Origin: an uncultured archaeon
Lineage (GTDB): Archaea > Thermoproteota > Nitrososphaeria > Nitrososphaerales > Nitrosopumilaceae
DNA length: 16,480 nt
Reading direction: 5' to 3'
Assembly (NCBI GenBank): GCA_937896495.1
Contig: CALBNQ010000143.1
Span: 1-16,480, forward strand
Position 1 is the first letter of the stretch. Each line of letters starts with the position of its first letter. Of the stretch, positions 14,531-16,480 are shown piece after piece. Made by a program: the position numbers and the translations under genes. Below the pieces are notes generated by a model, which was not told where the DNA came from, did not search any database, and saw only the letters and a list, made by a program, of their open reading frames with translations.

Positions 14531-15643
14531 ATGTCAGCTGATGATTTTGTTGTAACTCCTTGGCATGTTGAAGGAGATATTGACTATGATAAATTAATCA
14601 AAAAATTTGGAACAGAAAAAATTTCCCCAGAACTATTAGAGAGAATGAAAAAAATTACAAACGAAGATCACTTTATGCTTAGAAGAGGTATTTTTTTCTC
14701 ACATAGAGAAATGAATAGAATTCTAGATGAATATGAAAAAGGGAACAAATTCTTTTTGTATACAGGTAGAGGTCCTTCTGGACATACACATATTGGTCAT
14801 TTAGTACCGTGGATTTTTGCAAAATGGTTACAAGAAAAATTTGATGTTAACATGTATTTTCAATTAACAGACGATGAAAAATTTTATTCAAAACCTAATC
14901 TCACTTTGGAAGAAACAGGAAAGTATGCATATGAAAATGCATTGGACTTTATTGCATTAGGATTCAAACCTGAGAAGACAAAAATAATAATTAACACAAA
15001 AAATATTCAAACTCTTTATCCAATTGCAGCCAAAGTAGCAAAAAAAATTAATTTTTCAAATACAAAAGCAACATTTGGATTTACAAATGAAACAAATCTG
15101 GGAATGATTTTTTATACATCATTACAATCTGCTCCATGTTTCATCGAAGATAAACCAGTTTTAATTCCACTAGGAGTTGATCAAGATCCACATTTCAGAC
15201 TTACCAGAGATATTGCCCCAAAGATAGGTAAGCCAAAACCTGCACTAATTCATAACATAATGATTCCAGGATTAGAAGGACCAGGAGGTAAAATGTCAGC
15301 ATCAAATGAAAGCAGTACGATTTACACAACAGATACTGCAAATGTAGTAAAAAAGAAAATTAACAAGTATGCATTTTCAGGTGGACAAACTAGTGTGGAA
15401 GAGCATAGAAAACTTGGAGGAAATCCAGACATCGATGTATCATATCAATATCTAAGAATATTTTTTGAACAAGATGACAATAAATTAAAAACAATTTACG
15501 AAGAATACAAATCTGGAAAACTACTTTCAGGAGAACTAAAAGCAATCTTGATTGAAAAAATTAATGATTTTCTAGCAATACATCAAGAAAAAAGAGAAAA
15601 AGCAAAAGACCAAATTGATAAATTTCTTTTTGAGAATAAATGA
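14531..15643 (+). CDS. trpS: Tryptophanyl-tRNA synthetase (class I, archaeal/eukaryotic type)
   Basis: 370 residues. Charges tRNA-Trp, which is encoded in the same window. Class I motifs: THIGHLVPW with HIGH at 87-90, and GGKMSAS with KMSAS at 254-258. The N-terminal extension (1-70, with FFSHREMNRILD) and YTGRGPSGHTHIGH are typical of the archaeal/eukaryotic branch rather than bacterial TrpRS. LGVDQDPHFRLTRDIA is the tryptophan-site block. The ATG at 14531 sits about 25 bp from the shared TATA box. Its stop overlaps the next gene's ATG (ATGA, 15640-15643). Confidence 0.96.
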   Translation: MSADDFVVTPWHVEGDIDYDKLIKKFGTEKISPELLERMKKITNEDHFMLRRGIFFSHREMNRILDEYEKGNKFFLYTGRGPSGHTHIGHLVPWIFAKWLQEKFDVNMYFQLTDDEKFYSKPNLTLEETGKYAYENALDFIALGFKPEKTKIIINTKNIQTLYPIAAKVAKKINFSNTKATFGFTNETNLGMIFYTSLQSAPCFIEDKPVLIPLGVDQDPHFRLTRDIAPKIGKPKPALIHNIMIPGLEGPGGKMSASNESSTIYTTDTANVVKKKINKYAFSGGQTSVEEHRKLGGNPDIDVSYQYLRIFFEQDDNKLKTIYEEYKSGKLLSGELKAILIEKINDFLAIHQEKREKAKDQIDKFLFENK

Positions 15644-15921
15644 AGATTACAGTTACATGTGATGACAAATATGAAGCTCAGAAAGTTGCAAGTTTAATCT
15701 TCATTAAAGATAAGGGAGAAACATACATCACTTCAATTCTAAATATAATTAAAAATGAACTAATCATTTCATTAAAAGATAAATCAGCACACAGTATTGT
15801 ATTTCAAGATGAAAATGAGGTGGAAAAATTTGCAGATTTTATTCAATCAGTTTTTGAAAATGAACACAAACTAAAATCTACCAAAATTATAGGAAATCAG
15901 GTAGAGATTACAAAAGAATAA
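15640..15921 (+). CDS. Small protein translationally coupled to trpS, unknown
   Basis: 93 residues, not recognised. It alternates strands and helices (MKITVTCDDKYEAQKVASLIF, ELIISLKDKSAHSIVFQD, EVEKFADFIQSVFEN, STKIIGNQVEITKE), suggesting a compact alpha/beta fold without membrane segments or metal motifs. Weak resemblance to Pcc1-like folds was considered but not supported. The ATG overlaps the trpS stop by 4 bp, so it is translated with TrpRS; a role linked to tRNA or translation is plausible but inferred from position only. Confidence 0.78.
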   Translation: MKITVTCDDKYEAQKVASLIFIKDKGETYITSILNIIKNELIISLKDKSAHSIVFQDENEVEKFADFIQSVFENEHKLKSTKIIGNQVEITKE

Positions 15922-15928
15922 GAGGCAT

Positions 15929-16012
15929 CTATTGACCAAATGCAGTCCAGAGTGCTACTATCCCAACCATTGTTATAAGTGCAATTCCTAATGCTTTAAA
16001 GTCGCCTTCCAT
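15929..16012 (-). CDS. 27-residue single-helix membrane microprotein
   Basis: The minus strand reads MEGDFKALGIALITMVGIVALWTAFGQ from ATG 16012 to TAG 15929-15931. Residues 8-25 form one hydrophobic helix after a short charged N-terminus, as in small membrane proteins of respiratory or transport complexes. AT-rich TTATAAT at about 16030-16039 lies 20-27 bp upstream, matching a leaderless promoter. The reading frame fills an otherwise empty gap of about 150 bp. Partner and function unknown. Confidence 0.62.
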   Translation of the reverse strand: MEGDFKALGIALITMVGIVALWTAFGQ

Positions 16013-16029
16013 ACCAAGATTTCTAAATT

Positions 16030-16039
16030 ATTATAATTA
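16030..16039 (-). promoter_or_regulatory. TATA-like element of the 27-residue microprotein
   Basis: Minus-strand TAATTATAAT lies 18-27 bp upstream of ATG 16012, near leaderless spacing. Support comes from spacing and composition alone. Confidence 0.4.
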
Positions 16040-16059
16040 AAGTGTTAATAAATTCTCAA

Positions 16060-16081
16060 AGATGATTTCTTGAAATCATCT
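16060..16081 (-). terminator. Perfect inverted repeat overlapping the stop of the zinc-ribbon gene
   Basis: Arms AGATGATTTC and GAAATCATCT (10 bp each) with a two-base centre (or 8 bp with a four-base loop). The TGA of the minus-strand gene (16076-16078) lies inside one arm, and a T-rich tract follows on that strand. It may end that transcript before the microprotein promoter; a protein-binding palindrome is the alternative. Confidence 0.45.
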
Positions 16082-16480
16082 AGGAAAATATTTACTCTTT
16101 TTGGATTTTGGTTTCTCTTCTTTTGGTTTTATCATTGGTTGTCTTATTTCATTACAATTTAGACACAAAACCTTTAGATCTTCCCTAGCAAGATCAGGGG
16201 ATGAAATATATTTTCCCCAAGAAGATGCTTCTCCACCACGTCCATTATTGTCAAAGGAAATATCGTCAGAAATTGGTCTTATTCCTAAGGCCCTTTCGTC
16301 CTTAAATCCACAATTTGAGCAAGTTTTTCCACCTAAGATTTCGAACAGTTTTTCTTTGATTGTTTCATAAAATTTATCAGAACCATTAGAAAAGAAACCG
16401 GCTTGTTTTTTTGAAAGTTTATCATTTTTTGGCTTTTGGTTTCTCAAATTACTTCGACCAGATTCTCGTCTGTCATCTCT
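16076..16480 (-). CDS. Zinc-ribbon / HNH-like protein (partial, 5' end outside window)
   Basis: The frame is open to the window edge (residues RDDRRESGRSNLRNQKPKND lead in), so the start lies beyond 16480; a TTG at 16447 is possible but not needed. The visible 134 residues have a basic N-terminal stretch, then CSNCGF followed about 50 residues later by LKVLCLNCNEIR: two CxxC knuckles with the spacing of HNH-family nucleases. The catalytic HNH histidine would be expected after the first pair, where ALGIRPISDD is found instead, so nuclease activity is doubtful and a zinc-dependent nucleic-acid-binding role is more likely. The C-terminus is lysine-rich (KPKEEKPKSKKSKYFPR). Confidence 0.75.
   Translation of the reverse strand, partial: RDDRRESGRSNLRNQKPKNDKLSKKQAGFFSNGSDKFYETIKEKLFEILGGKTCSNCGFKDERALGIRPISDDISFDNNGRGGEASSWGKYISSPDLAREDLKVLCLNCNEIRQPMIKPKEEKPKSKKSKYFPR

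Overview
The window reads as chromosomal DNA of an AT-rich marine ammonia-oxidising archaeon (Nitrososphaerota/Thaumarchaeota, Nitrosopumilus-like). This is inferred from very low GC, short gaps between genes, starts lying about 25 bp downstream of TATA-like boxes (leaderless mRNAs), archaeal-type aminoacyl-tRNA synthetases, a standalone RAM/AsnC protein, and an intron-bearing tRNA. No mobile element, CRISPR array, IS or phage module is visible. Both ends of the window cut through genes.

Layout. Positions 1-553 (minus): the start of an asparagine-synthase-like ATP-pyrophosphatase. Positions 626-4114 (plus): pterin-4a-carbinolamine dehydratase, a two-domain protein (nuclease-like N-terminus plus 6-pyruvoyl/6-carboxy-tetrahydropterin synthase), and ValRS. 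Positions 4117-6263 (minus): a membrane-anchored unknown protein followed by pdxS-pdxT (PLP synthase). Positions 6354-6507 (plus): tRNA-Trp(CCA) broken by two introns. Positions 6577-8859 (minus): aconitase. Positions 8976-9608 (plus): an unknown protein. Positions 9622-10912 (minus): an EVE-domain protein, a RAM-domain AsnC-like protein and a putative HExxH metallopeptidase. Positions 10934-11158: an unexplained GC-rich island that looks like a structured RNA. Positions 11227-11487 (plus): a two-helix membrane protein. Positions 11458-14480 (minus): pheS-pheT. Positions 14531-15921 (plus): TrpRS and a coupled small protein. Positions 15929-16480 (minus): a 27-residue membrane microprotein and a partial zinc-ribbon/HNH-like protein.

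The main theme is translation: ValRS, both PheRS subunits, TrpRS, tRNA-Trp itself, and a QueD-like enzyme that may feed archaeosine synthesis for tRNA. Cofactor synthesis (PLP, pterin) and the TCA cycle fill the rest.

The most interesting signals are: (i) tRNA-Trp with one intron inside the anticodon stem and a second in the anticodon loop; the second carries box D'/C' motifs and a segment complementary to the host's own spliced anticodon loop. (ii) The GC-rich island with nested helices and no codon-position bias. (iii) One palindromic TATA element placed for both pheS and trpS. (iv) The nuclease-like/PTPS fusion. (v) A 27-residue membrane microprotein. All assignments come from reading the sequence; no searches were run.
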